From Megaustenia siamemsis (Eukaryota > Mollusca > Gastropoda > Stylommatophora > Ariophantidae): a stretch of DNA of 64,000 nucleotides. The DNA is taken from the NCBI GenBank assembly GCA_032433765.1, contig JAVIAB010000051.1, positions 149,423,275 to 149,487,274 on the forward strand, given 5' to 3'. The notes beneath the pieces were generated by a model. It was not told the origin of the DNA. It did not search any database and was given only the letters and a program-made list of their open reading frames with translations. Shown here piece by piece: positions 20,900 through 32,592 of the stretch (the first letter of the stretch is position 1; every line of letters starts with the position of its first letter). The translations under genes were made by a program, and so were the position numbers.

Positions 20900-23443
20900 G
20901 ATATTGCTCGTTAGATGGAGACAACAATGTAGATATTGCTCGTTAGATGGAGACAAAAATGCAGATATTGCTCGTTAGATTGAGACAACAATGTAGATAT
21001 TGCTCGTTAGATGGAGACAACAATGCAGATATTGCTCGTTAGATGGAGACAACAATGTAGATATTGCTCGTTAGATGGAGACAACAATGTAGATATTGCT
21101 CGTTAAATGGAGACAACAATGTAGATATTGCTCGTTAGATGGAGACAGCAATGTAGATATTGCTCGTTAGATGGAGACAACAATGTAAATATTGCTCGTT
21201 AGATGGAGACAACAATGTAGATATTGCTCGTTAGATGGAGACAACAATGCAGATATTGCTCGTTAGATGGAGACAACAATGTGGATTTTGCCCATTAGAT
21301 GGAGACAACAATGTTGATATTGCTGGTTAGATGGAGACAACAATGTGGGTGTTGCACGTTAGATGGAGACAACAATGTAGATATTGCTCGTTAGATGGAG
21401 ACAACAATGTAGATATTGCTCGTTAGATGGAGACATCAATGTAGATATTGCTCGTTAGATAGAGACAACAATGTCGATATTGCTCGTTAGATGGAGACAA
21501 CAATGTAGATATTGCTCGCTACATGGAGACAGCAATGTAGATATTGCTCGTTAGATGGAGATAAAATGTAGATATTGCTCGTTAGATGGAGACAACAATG
21601 TAGATATTGCTCGTTAGATGGAGACAACAATGTAGATATTGCTGGTTAGATGGAGACAGCAATATAGATATTGCTCGTTTGATGGAGACAACAATGTGGG
21701 TGTTGTTCGTTAGATTGAGACAACAATGTAGATATTGCTCGTTAGATGAAGACAACAATGTAGATATTGCTCGTTAGATGGAGACAACAATGTAGATATT
21801 GCTCGTTAGTTGGAGACAACAATGTAGATATTGCTCATTAGATGTAGACAACAATGTAGATATTGCTCGTTAGATGGAGACAACAATGTCGATATTGCTC
21901 GTTAGATGGAGACAACAATGTAGATATTGCTCGTTAGATGGAGACAGCAATGTAGATATTGCTCGTTAGATGAGACAACAATGTAGATATTGCTCGTTAG
22001 ATGGAGACAACAATGTAGATATTGCTCGTTAGATGGAGACAACAATGTAGATATTGCTCGTTAGATGGAGACAACAATGTCGATATTGCTCGTTAGATGG
22101 AGACAGCAATGTATATATTGCTCGTTAGATGGAGACAACAATGTGGGTGTTGTTCGTTAGATGGAGACAACAATGTAGATATTGCTCGTTAGATGGAGGC
22201 AACAATGTAGATATTGCTCGTTAGATGGAGACAACAATGTAGATATTGCTGGTTAGATGGAGACAGCAATGTATATATTGCTCGTTAGATGGAGACAACA
22301 ATGTGGGTGTTGTTCGTTAGATGGAGACAACAATGTTGGTTTTTGCTCGTTAGATGGAGACAACAATGTAGATATTGCTCGTTAGGTGGAGACAACAATG
22401 TAGAAATTGCTCGTTAGATGGAGACAACAATGTGGGTGTTGTTCGTTAGATGGAGACAACAATGTTGGTTTTTGCTCGTTAGATGGAGACAACAATGTAG
22501 ATATTGCTCGTTAGGTGGAGACAACAATGTATATATTGCTCGTTAGATGGAGACAACAATGTGGGTGTTGTTCGTTAGATGGAGACAACAATGTTGGTTT
22601 TTGCTCGTTAGATGGAGACAACAATGTAGATATTGCTCGTTAGGTGGAGACAACAATGTAGATATTGCTAGTTAGGTGGAGACAACAATGTAGATATTGC
22701 TAGTTAGGTGGAGACAACAATGTCGATATTGCTCGTTAGATGGAGACAGCAATGTATATATTGCTCGTTAGATGGAGACAACAATGTGGGTGTTGTTCGT
22801 TAGATGGTGACAACAATGTAGATATTGCTCGTTAGATGGAGGCAACAATGTAGATATTGCTCGTTAGATGGAGACAACAATGTAGATATTGCTGGTTAGA
22901 TGGAGACAGCAATGTATATATTGCTCGTTAGATGGAGACAACAATGTGGGTGTTGTTCGTTAGATGGAGACAACAATGTTGGTTTTTGCTCGTTAGATGG
23001 AGACAACAATGTAGATATTGCTCGTTAGGTGGAGACAACAATGTAGAAATTGCTCGTTAGATGGAGACAACAATGTGGGTGTTGTTCGTTAGATGGAGAC
23101 AACAATGTTGGTTTTTGCTCGTTAGATGGAGACAACAATGTAGATATTGCTCGTTAGGTGGAGACAACAATGTATATATTGCTCGTTAGATGGAGACAAC
23201 AATGTGGGTGTTGTTCGTTAGATGGAGACAACAATGTTGGTTTTTGCTCGTTAGATGGAGACAACAATGTAGATATTGCTCGTTAGGTGGAGACAACAAT
23301 GTAGATATTGCTAGTTAGGTGGAGACAACAATGTAGATATTGCTAGTTAGGTGGAGACAACAATGTAGATATTGCTAGTTAGGTGGAGACAACAATGTAG
23401 ATATTGCTAGTTAGGTGGAGACAACAATGTAGATATTGCTCGA
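20900..23443. repeat. 32-bp minisatellite, about 79 units, with higher-order structure
   Basis: Core gatattgctcgttagatgga with acaacaatg. Variant units (gtgggtgttgttc, gttggtttttgctc, gctagttaggtgg) recur in fixed order from about 22119. A block starting cgatattgct at 22081 is repeated from 22724, an offset of about 643 bp or 20 units. Confidence 0.95.
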
Positions 23444-23497
23444 AAGCTAATGACGGCAGTCATCTAGGAGAGAGGCCAAGGCACTTTGCAGAACCTG

Positions 23498-23963
23498 ATA
23501 TAAAAGTGATCAACTAATCACAACTGACTGCGATAAAAGTGATCAACTAATCACACCTGACTGAGATAAAAATGATCAACTAATCACACCTGACTGAGAT
23601 AAAAATGATCAACTAATCACACTTGACTGAGATATAAATGATCAACTAATCACACCTGACTGAGATAAAAATGATCAACTAATCACAACTGACTGAGATA
23701 AAAATGATCAACTAATCACAACTTACTGAGATATAAATGATCAACTAATCACAACTGACTGAGATAAAAGTGATCAACTAATCACAACTGACTGAGATAA
23801 AAGTGATCAACTAATCACAACTGACTGAGATAAAAGTGATCAACTAATCACAACTAACTGAGATAAAAGTGATCAACTAATCACAACTGACTGAGATAAA
23901 AGTGATCAACTAATCACAACTGACTGAGATAAAAGTGAACAATTAATCACACCTGACTGTGTC
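23498..23963. repeat. 33-bp minisatellite, 14 units
   Basis: Core gtgatcaactaatcacaact followed by gactgagataaaa. The stretch tgatcaactaatca is itself partly palindromic. Confidence 0.93.
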
Positions 23964-24250
23964 AGGGTGAGCAACCATAGGCTCATCAAGATCCCACTAG
24001 CCTCTCAGATGTGCCTCTGGTAACAAATCTACCAGTCTGACCAAGTGAGTAGGGAAATCAAAAACGGAAGTCGGCGGGGTAATCACAAACGCAGAGATGA
24101 AATAAAATATATTAGACGGAAAGGCGCAAGTAGAGCAGCTTTTACTGTAATCCAAAACAGAAAGCCCCTACACGCCCACTTAACGCCCATCGTGCAAAGA
24201 AGAGAGCCGTCTTCGCGTGAACGCAAGAAAGAAAAGAAGAATATAGAAGA
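23964..24250 (-). repeat. Interspersed repeat C, diverged copy 2
   Basis: Reverse-oriented. Recognised by tgcctctggtaacaaatct, aaaggcgcaagtagagcag, cacgcccacttaacgccca and cgcgtgaacgcaagaaag, matching blocks of the copy at 17098-17455 in inverse order. The 80-codon frame across it is a by-product. Confidence 0.6.
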
Positions 24251-24835
24251 GAAGATCAACTGCAGTCTCGTTGATGATCTTTTTTAAGCTAACGACTGTA
24301 GATATACACCCAAAAGGAATCAAATAAACAGTAGCCCTAGGCACAACAGAATGTCAAGTATGACTAGTCAATGTTGGAGGTAAAGCTACAACATTATATT
24401 CCTTTAAAAATATATTTAATGATGGAGGTAACACTACAACATTATATTCCTTTAAAAATATATTTAATGATGGAGGTCACCCAACAACATTATGGTCTTC
24501 AACATCAACTTTGGTGGAACTGGCTTTGCCGATACCTCCCACCCACCATACATATTTCGCTAATCTAAAAACAAAATGTCAAGATTGTCATATGTCATCT
24601 GGCATTTCTTTAGAGATACCTCTCAGGTAAACTATCTTCTTTCATTCTTAAGCTTTTTATTTTTTTATTTTCAAGAAATGTACGCGCGTTTATCAAATAT
24701 AATTGGAGCTGACAAACTATAATTGGTGAGCACTTGTTAACACGATGCAGCACGTGAACATGCATTCTGGGGAGCCTCACATTAAGTGTCATGGATGTCC
24801 CGTAAAATAATTGTTTTACAGGACTGAAGTGATGT
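24251..24835. other. No gene; short 48-bp tandem duplication
   Basis: A unit of about 48 bp (core ctacaacattatattccttt) occurs about 2.3 times at 24375-24490. The rest shows nothing recognisable. Confidence 0.6.
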
Positions 24836-25210
24836 ACCAGGGTTACGGTTGAGTTGTAGTCACTATCTGCTCTACTAGGTGTCGAGTTCGATACCCAATC
24901 GGTCGACCGACTGCTCTTTTCTGTTCAATACTGATCGTTTCATCCGAAAAAAAAAACACCTAAATTTACATTTTTCCATGACTTGGGTCAGCAGGAAACG
25001 AGGGGGGGGGGGGGGAATTGAAGGATCGGAGAATAAATGCCGCTTGTCCAGTGCAGTCGCCACGAGCTGTTCTCGTCTGAGATTTATTTCACCCCTGATA
25101 GAAAAAAAACCCGCGAAATATTCGAAATAGATTCGAACCCGCACTCTCCTAGTTTTGAGCTGGAAACATATCGCTTAGGTCAGTCTGGACTCATGGAACC
25201 ATTACAATTG
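24836..25210. mobile_element. Possible SINE remnants with tRNA-like boxes
   Basis: Plus strand: gtcgagttcgataccc at 24881-24896 resembles a B box, preceded by ggttgagttgtagtcac as a possible A box. Minus strand: gcgggttcgaatctattt at about 25126-25143, with cctaagcgatatg on its 5' side, is a second B/A-box-like pair. A run of 14 G lies at 25002-25015 between them. Two opposed tRNA-headed fragments are plausible, but I see no other copy in the window. Confidence 0.35.
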
Positions 25211-25536
25211 TGGAGACCAAGAAAATAAGTTTCATGGAGGGTAACTTCAGAGGCTTTTAAAAATGGAACATAAAAGAGTGGACCTGGTGAAGAGGTGACT
25301 AAATTAGCACAAGACAAGTGTTCATGGATACAATTATAGGCTTTAATTTGCTCTGACGTCATACTCTTGAAACCAGCGGTGTGAACCTTTTTTGGGGTCG
25401 ACCCCATTTTATAGAAGCAAAGTGACCCGCGACCCCGAAACATTAAAAATTTGCGTTTTAATGGGGTCAATGAAAACACAATGAAATTATATTTGTCTGT
25501 ATATTATAATTCAAAATAATATTAACTTGTAATGTC

Positions 25537-25935
25537 TAATGAACATTAGACAAGAAAACAGAACAGAAAATTGAAGCCTTTGAAATGTGGATTTATAGAA
25601 GAATAAGTAGAATTGGATGGGAAAAACAAATAAAACAAATGATAAAGTTTCAACACAACTAAAACTTAAAAGAGAACAACTAAATACAATTAGAACAGGA
25701 CAAATGAAATTTTTGGGGCATGTTAAAAGACACAAAAACCTACTAAAAGTAATATTTGTTGGAAAATATAAGGTAATAGAGGCAGACCAAGACTAAAATG
25801 GACGCGTAGCATCAAAAGATGGACAAATCAGCCTATGACGATCTGCATCATCAAAGCAAGAGACAGAGCGAAATGGCGCTCCATGGTAGCCAAAATTCGT
25901 TGCGGAGAAGGCACTCAATGATGATGATGAATGCT
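25537..25935 (+). pseudogene. RTE-like element, 5'-truncated copy
   Basis: Reads LDKKTEQKIEAFEMWIYRRI, then frameshifts, a GHVKRHKNLL block, WTRSIKRWTNQPMTICIIKA, stop-free to EWRSMVAKIRCGEGTQ, then ATGATGATGA at about 25919-25930. It begins at the position equivalent to about 1948 of the element at 520-2340. Confidence 0.75.
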
Positions 25936-25948
25936 AACTTACGACATA

Positions 25949-26203
25949 GTTAATGCGATGATTGAAATTGTAACTCAGTAACAAGTTTACAAATTGGGGT
26001 TTAAGTTTTCGTTAATGCGATGATTGAAATTGTAACTCAGTAACAAGTTTACAAATTGGGGTTTGAGTTTTCGTTAATGCGATGATTGAAATTGTAACTC
26101 AGTAACAAGTTTACAAATTGGGGTTTGAGTTTTCGTTAATGCGATGATTGAAATTGTAACTCAGTAACAAGTTTACAAATTGGGGTTTGAGTTTTCGTTA
26201 ATG
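25949..26203. repeat. 62-bp tandem repeat, four units
   Basis: Units start gttaatgcgatgattgaaat at 25949, 26011, 26073 and 26135, with a partial fifth at 26197. They are almost identical, so expansion is probably recent. Confidence 0.95.
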
Positions 26204-26303
26204 CCAACCTCGTGTCACTTTCAACATTGACTCATTTTCTTGTCTTAGTTTTCAATTGAAGAAGCGTTGCAAATCCATTTACACAGAGATATGTGCAAAC
26301 AAA

Positions 26304-26563
26304 AGGGAGCCGCGATAGCTCAGTCGTTAGTGAACTGGACTACAAAGGACAAGAGGTAGGGTTCGATCCCAACCGACGGCTTCCGGGTTCACACAGCCTT
26401 TAATGGGCACCGGATTTTTTCTGGGAAAGTAAAGCGGCACAGGCGCAATACCGACCACATTACCTGAAAAATCATATGCTGAAGGCCTGTACAATTTATG
26501 GTCACTAACACCATATTCCCTACACGCCACTTGGCGTGACGGGGGCTCTTTACTTTTACTATA
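26304..26563 (+). mobile_element. SINE-A copy 5
   Basis: Full-length copy with gggagccgcgatagctcag head and cacttggcgtgacgggggc tail. A 10-bp target-site duplication, tgcaaacaaa, lies at 26294-26303 and 26564-26573. Confidence 0.9.
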
Positions 26564-26879
26564 TGCAAACAAAGTGGAGTAAAACTTGAAAACAAGTCTG
26601 GTGACATTTGGACATGACCGGTGCATGCACACCAAAATTGAGTCAGCAGTTTTTCGTCAAACAATTTGCGGGCCAAAGAATCGTTCTGCAGATGCAAGAA
26701 TGCATCTTGTACTTCATTGGAGATGCTGGTGACATCAAGGGACGCAGGGAAGCAAAGAATGAAAGATCATTGCACGTTTACGCAAATAAATCTCTATGCA
26801 GGATGTGATTGTGTTGTTTTTTGTTTGCCCCTTTTTTTTTAAATGAGCATAACTGATACACAGCCAACTATATAGATAG

Positions 26880-27110
26880 CCCTCCTGCAGAAAATAAAAT
26901 TGGAAAACACTCCAACTAGCGGTAACGTTTTGAGTTTTGCGAACAGGGGTGGTTGTGGGTAGAGGTGACGTCAGCCGTCTATAGAGCGCACATTTACCAC
27001 CTATATTGAAAACCTGCCCGCTGAGTTGGACCACTAAAAGGTTGTGACCTTTTCAGCATTGCGAGCAGGGGCGATTCGTGTGTAAAATGACGTCGGTTGT
27101 CTGTAGCTAA
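26880..27110. repeat. Interspersed repeat D (two partial copies)
   Basis: Segment around 26889-26980 (ggaaaacactccaac, gttttgagttttgcgaaca, ggtggttgtgggtagaggtg) matches 60126-60225. A second partial match (accttttcagcattgcgag, caggggcgattcgtgtgta) follows at 27044-27095. The class is unknown. Confidence 0.5.
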
Positions 27111-27171
27111 TATATCTGTAGACGTCACAAGCTTGGGGTGCTTTCGGGAATCTCTCAGCCCTTCGGCTTTT

Positions 27172-27480
27172 AATATAGCTGGGAATATAGCTGGGAATAT
27201 AGCTAGGAATATAGCTGGGAATATAGCTGGGAATATGGCTGGGAATATAGATGGGAATATAGCTGGGAATATGGCTGGGAATATAGCTGGGAATATAGCT
27301 GGGAATATAGCTGGGAATATAGCTGGGAATATAGCTGAGAATATAGCTGGGAATGTAGCTGGGAATATAGCTGGGAATGTAGCTGGGAATATAGCTGGGA
27401 ATACAGCTGGGAATATAGCTGGGAATATAGCTGGGAATATAGCTGAGAATATAGCTGGGAATGTAGCTGGGAATATAGCT
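27172..27480. repeat. 12-bp minisatellite, about 26 units
   Basis: Units atagctgggaat with occasional gtagct, acagct and gctgagaat variants. Frames are open on both strands (plus NIAG; minus IPAIFPA) because 12 is divisible by 3. Confidence 0.95.
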
Positions 27481-27701
27481 CGCATAACTGAACACGTCAC
27501 GGTATTTGGGGTGTTTCCCGACATTATTTTCTGCCTGTGGGCCATCTGTACAGTTGGCCCCTGCTCACCACGTCTGGCGACCTCACAGAAAACCCTTCCC
27601 GGCCCACTGGTTTGGTTGGAGCTACTGATCTAAACGCCAAGCCCGATCTCTGACAGGATTCACAGAGTTAACTATTCTTTCTTCAGGGACATGTGATACC
27701 G

Positions 27702-29673
27702 AACCATAGTAGGTTCCGTCAGGATCATAGTAGGTTCCTTCAGGACCATAGTAGGTTCCTTCAGGACCATAGTAGGTTCCTTCAGGACCATAGTAGGTTC
27801 CACCAGGACCATAGTAGGTTCCACCAGGACCATAGTAGGTTCCTTCAGGACCATAGTAGGTTCCATCAGGACCATAGTAGGTTCCTTCAGGACCATAGTA
27901 GGTTCCTTCAGGACAATAGTAGGTTCCATCAGGACAATAGTAGGTTCCTTCAGGACCATAGTAGGTTCCATCAGGACAATAGTAGGTTCCTTCAGGACCA
28001 TAGTAGGTTCCATCAGGACCATAGTAGGTTCCTTCAGGACAATAGTAGGTTCCTTCAGGACCATAGTAGGTTCCATCAGGACAATAGTAGGTTCCTTCAG
28101 GACCATAGTAGGTTCCATCAGGACCATAGTAGGTTCCTTCAGGACCATAGTAGGTTCCTTCAGGACCATAGTAGGTTCCATCAGGACCATAGTAGGTTCC
28201 TTCAGGACCATAGTAGGTTCCATCAGGACCATAGTAGGTTCCGTCAGGACCATAGTAGGTTCCTTCAGGATCATAGTAGGTTCCATCAGGACCATAGTAG
28301 GTTCCATCAGGACCATAGTAGGTTCCACCAGGACCATAGTAGGTTCCTTCAGGACCATAGTAGGTTCCATCAGGACCATAGTAGGTTCCATCAGGACCAT
28401 AGTAGGTTCCATCAGGACATAGTAGGTTCCACCAGGACCATAGTAGGTTCCGTCAGGACCATAGTAGGTTCCGTCAGGACCATAGTAGGTTCCATCAGGA
28501 TCATAGTAGGTTCCATCAGGACCATAGTAGGTTCCATCAGGATCATAGTAGGTTCCATCAGGACCATAGTAGGTTCCATCAGGATCATAGTAGGTTCCAT
28601 CAGGACCATAGTAGGTTCCATCAGGACCATAGTAGGTTCCATCAGGATCATAGTAGGTTCCATCAGGACCATAGTAGGTTCCATAAGGATCATAGTAGGT
28701 TCCATCAGGATCATAGTAGGTTCCATCAGGACCATAGTAGGTTCCATCAGGACCATAGTAGGTTCCATCAGGATCATAGTAGGTTCCATCAGGACCATAG
28801 TAGGTTCCATCAGGACCATAGTAGGTTCCACCAGGATCATAGTAGGTTCCACCAGGACCATAGTAGGTTCCATCAGGACAATAGTAGGTTCCTTCAGGAC
28901 CATAGTAGGTTCCTTCAGGACCATAGTAGATTCCACCAGGACCATAGTAGGTTCCACCAGGACCATAGTAGGTTCCACCAGGACCATAGTAGGTACCATC
29001 AGGACCATGGTAGGTTCCATCAGGACAATAGTAGGTTCCACCAGGACCATAGTAGGTTCCTTCAGGACCATAGTAGGTTCCACCAGGACCATAGTAGGTT
29101 CCATCAGGACCATGGTAGGTACCATCAGGACCATGGTAGGTACCATCAGGACCATAGTAGGTTCCGTCAGGACCATAGTAGGTACCATCAGGACCATAGT
29201 AGGTACCATCAGGACCATAGTAGGTACCATCAGGACCATAGTAGGTACCATCAGGACCATAGTAGGTTCCATCAGGACCATAGTAGGTTCCACCAGGACC
29301 ATAGTAGGTTCCATCAGGACCATAGTAGGTACCATCAGGACCATAGTAGGTTCCATCAGGACCATAGTAGGTTCCATCAGGACCATAGTAGGTTCCACCA
29401 GGACCATAGTAGGTTCCATCAGGACCATAGTAGGTTCCATCAGGACCATAGTAGGTTCCACCAGGACCATAGTAGGTTCCATCAGGACAATAGTAGGTTC
29501 CATCAGGACCATAGTAGGTTCCATCAGGACAATAGTAGGTTCCACCAGGACCATAGTAGGTTCCATCAGGACCATAGTAGGTTCCACCAGGACCATAGTA
29601 GGTTCCATCAGGACAATAGTAGGTTCCATCAGGACCATAGTAGGTTCCATCAGGACCATAGTAGGTTCCATCA
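27702..29673. repeat. 21-bp minisatellite, about 94 units
   Basis: Core ccatagtaggttccatcagg. Variants: tccttcagg common on the left, tccatcagg in the middle and right, gtaccatcagg at 28990-29340, ggaccatgg at 29006-29140. Open frames cover the array on both strands (plus SRFLQDH then TIVGSIR; minus EPTMVLM). The plus-strand change of repeat and the break between minus frames at 28412 come from one unit missing a base (ggacatag at 28415-28422). Confidence 0.97.
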
Positions 29674-29728
29674 TTTGTGGCTGAGACACCAGGTGCTATT
29701 CCTCGAAGTTGTTACCTCTCTGACTCAA

Positions 29729-30070
29729 TTTGTTTGTTTGTTTTGTGTTCGCCAGATTTTACCTCTAACGAAGTCTCTAGACACTAGAACTAGGAACATA
29801 ATTTTGCGTGTTAATCCTTTTTTCCCTGGCAGCCATGTGCACAGGGGTCCCTCTCCGCACAGGCAGATAACTCCGTCTTCTGTGGTACTCATATTTCTTC
29901 CGTCCATAAGTAATTGACGTTCCAAGCTGAGCCTCGATGATGAGACCAGGGGATTGGTTTGCCGCAGAGAGAAATCATAAATAAAAATCTCAACTGGTGC
30001 TGCCGAGATTTGAACCTACATCCTCTCTGTCTCGAGGCCTGCGTCTTGCTTTGAGTTCATCCAGTCCCCC
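29729..30070 (-). mobile_element. SINE-B copy 2 (tRNA-derived)
   Basis: Reverse-oriented. A T/G-rich tail (tgtttgtttgttttgtg) lies at the left, then ccctggcagccatgtgcac and ccgcacaggcagataactcc. At the right is an inverted tRNA-like head: gagatttgaacc reads as a B box on the minus strand and the ccagtccccc end gives the 5' terminus. A 7-bp match, tgactca, flanks it (29721-29727 and 30073-30079), a weak target-site duplication. Confidence 0.75.
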
Positions 30071-30104
30071 TGTGACTCAGTGAAACAGGCACAATGAACC
30101 AAGC

Positions 30105-30605
30105 TATCTAGTATCTTCTCTCTTTGCTATCCTCAATATCTCTTTCCTTGTATTCTGCCAATTGTAACCAAGTATTCCGGCTTTCCTCTTCTCGTGGTGT
30201 GCTCGAAGTGTTGATTATTTCTTTCTGATGTTTTTTAAGAGCTCCTTTTTTTGTGCTGACTTCTTTGAAGAACAATAGCATCATCATGTGCCATACCATT
30301 GGCGTAGGCGATCATGTCCTTCCACAATCTTTTATCTACAGTGCATCGTATATAGTTCTGTTGTTGACTGTTTTCCATGCCATGACACCAAGCTATCCAG
30401 TATTTTCTCTCTTTGTCGTCCACGATCTCTCTTTCCTTTTATTTGGCAGTTGTAACCAAGTAATCCAACTTTCCTCTTCTCATGATGTGCCCGAAAAATG
30501 TTCATTGTTTCTTTCTGATGTTTTTTAGGAGGTCCCTTTTTATGTTGGCCTCTTTGAGAATGTCCTCATTCGTCTTTTTAGCTGTCCAGGGACTTTCAAC
30601 ATTAA
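30105..30605 (-). pseudogene. Two tandem LINE 3'-end fragments (family 3)
   Basis: Reading leftwards on the minus strand from 30605: LKVPGQLKRRMRTFS, an EHIMRRGKLDYLVTT-like block, EKYWIAWCHGMENSQQ, then VDKRLWKDMIAYANGMAHDD near 30270-30340, the C-terminus. Immediately afterwards the start of the same segment recurs (30105-30268): ELLKNIRKK-like residues, then EEESRNTWLQLAEYKERDIE. So a complete terminal segment is followed by the beginning of a second one. All frames are broken. Confidence 0.6.
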
Positions 30606-30766
30606 GAAAAATATAGCTTGTCTTTTTTTTTCCATATGGCGTCCTGCCCCCCCCCCCCCCGCCCCCTTTTTTCTTTTCCGATAGCTACTACATGAATGCG
30701 GTAGGAGCCTGCGACCCAGACTGTATGTGTTTTGTTTTCCTCCTAGTTTAGATGCCCAATACAAAT

Positions 30767-31206
30767 GTCATCATCATTGAGTGCCGTCTCCGCACTGAAG
30801 TTTGGTTACGATGAAGCAATATTTCGATCTGTCTCTTGCTTTGATGGTGCAGGTTGTCATAGGCTGACTTGTCCATCTTTTGATGTTACTTGTCCGTGTT
30901 AGTCTTGGTCTGCCTCTGCCTCTTTTACCTTGTATTTTCCCTTCAAAGATTACTTTTAGTAGGCTGCTTTGTCTTTTAACATGCCCCAAAAATTTCATTT
31001 CTCATGTTTGAATTGTGTTCTGTAGTTCTCTTTTCATTTCTAGTTGTTTTAAGACTTCATTATTTGCCTTCTTTTCTCTCCATCCAGTTCTTCTTATTCT
31101 ATAAATTCACATTTCAAAAGCTCCAATTTTCTCGTCTAATGTCCATTTTCTTCACCATACAGGAATGTTGAGAGGATATAACATTTTACTATTTTAAGTT
31201 TTAGCC
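30767..31206 (-). pseudogene. RTE-like element, 5'-truncated copy
   Basis: The tail catcatcatt is at 30769-30778. Moving rightwards on the minus strand, TKLQCGDGTQ, IKRWTSQPMTTCTIKARDR, GKRGRGRPRLTRTSN and FLGHVKRQSSLLKVIFEGK are open for 74 codons (30774-30998), after which frames break. The truncation at 31206 corresponds to about 1888 of the element at 520-2340. A SINE-A fragment begins at the next base. Confidence 0.78.
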
Positions 31207-31315
31207 TCATTACCCCAAAAATCTTGTGCCGAAGGTCTGTAAAATTGATGGTCACTAACACCATATTTCCTATACGCAAATTGGCGTTACGGGGGGTACT
31301 TTACTTACTACTTAA
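31207..31315 (+). mobile_element. SINE-A copy 6, 3' third only
   Basis: Starts at cattaccccaaaaatcttg and runs through actaacaccatatttccta to ggcgttacggggggtact. The head and body are missing. It abuts the truncated RTE-like copy without a spacer. Confidence 0.8.
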
Positions 31316-32592
31316 AGGTATTTACTATAATTAGTTAAATGAAAAAAAAATGTACGCAGCGTGGCCACCTGCGAGTTTTCTCTGCTGCAGTCAATTCTCA
31401 AAACGATTTCTTTAAATGAGGCCGCACATTCTAATCCTCCATATTTTATTGCATATTTCTGGTACCAAAGGAAACGTGTTTACTAGAAATGAAATTACAC
31501 TCATCAACTTTCTAAAAATAAAATTATATTCCAAATCAACAATTTTAAAACGTTCATTATCCACTCTCTCCGGCTTGCTGCGTATCTTTATTAATTGAAC
31601 GTGGCATCCGCCCTACGATAATGCAGATTGCTATTTGTGTCTTCAAAGGAATGTCTATCTTCTTGTAGTGCGTGCTTACAACATCGAGAGTTATGTTATC
31701 TTTTAGCTTCTTTCTATCTGTCATGACATTCAGTCTTTGTGTAATCTAAAAACATGGTTTAAATTCGCTTTGTTTTAACTGTATTTTTTCAGTTCTAAAA
31801 GATAAGAATTAAATTAAAAACTTACTCTCCTGCAAGAATTTTGCCTCTCAGAGTGAAGGGAGAGTGAAATATTTGACTTCAGCTCTATGTGATGTTCACT
31901 ATACTGATTTCACAATAATGTTTACTGATACAATGGTTATGGTTATGAAAGGCCCCGGTATCACTGCAAACGAGTTAAAATCCATAATTGCTCAAGCGCC
32001 CATGGCAGTGGAATCATCCGAATTAATATCTCATCTCCCAGACAAATAAAGATAGCTGAAGTCTCATCATAGCAGTCTCAGCACACGCCAAAACACATCA
32101 GGCGAAACCACACAGAAAGTGAACACAGCCATCTGTTCCCGGTCCGTCATACGATATCATCATTCATCATAAGCAATCGGAATATCGAAACACGATCAAA
32201 ACGGAGGAAACGCACAGCTCACGGTGTGCACATAGCACTTATCTCAGTAGTTTCAGCATCAAGCCTGATTTGGAATATGAGGAAACTGCAACAAGGAACA
32301 CTTTTCAGACACGCCCTTTACAAGTTCCTGCCGCCTATCCGCCATATTGACTGGTATTCCAATGATGACGTATATAGCAATCAACACAGAACACACTATT
32401 GCGCACACTGTAGAGGGTTTCAGATCACATGCACGTAATCCGCTTCACTGGCGAAGATACCAACAGCGTAACATCCTACCTATACAATTACCTGCATTGA
32501 AAAAATAGAATTAAATATCCGTCCGTCACAACAACGTAACAGTTAACGTTGATGCAAAGATGACCGCACCATCTTGAAACCGGAAGTCTACA
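31316..32592. other. No recognisable feature, 1.28 kb
   Basis: AT-rich, mixed sequence with a few frames of 60-70 codons (31416-31598, 31864-32049, 32226-32438, all plus) that match no family I know. This is the longest stretch here with no identifiable repeat, so it is where an unrecognised host exon or regulatory sequence could lie. Confidence 0.4.

Noticed and set aside
24875..25228. Overlapping 89-, 83- and 63-codon frames
   Set aside because: They overlap tRNA-like SINE sequence and a G homopolymer, with no coding signature.
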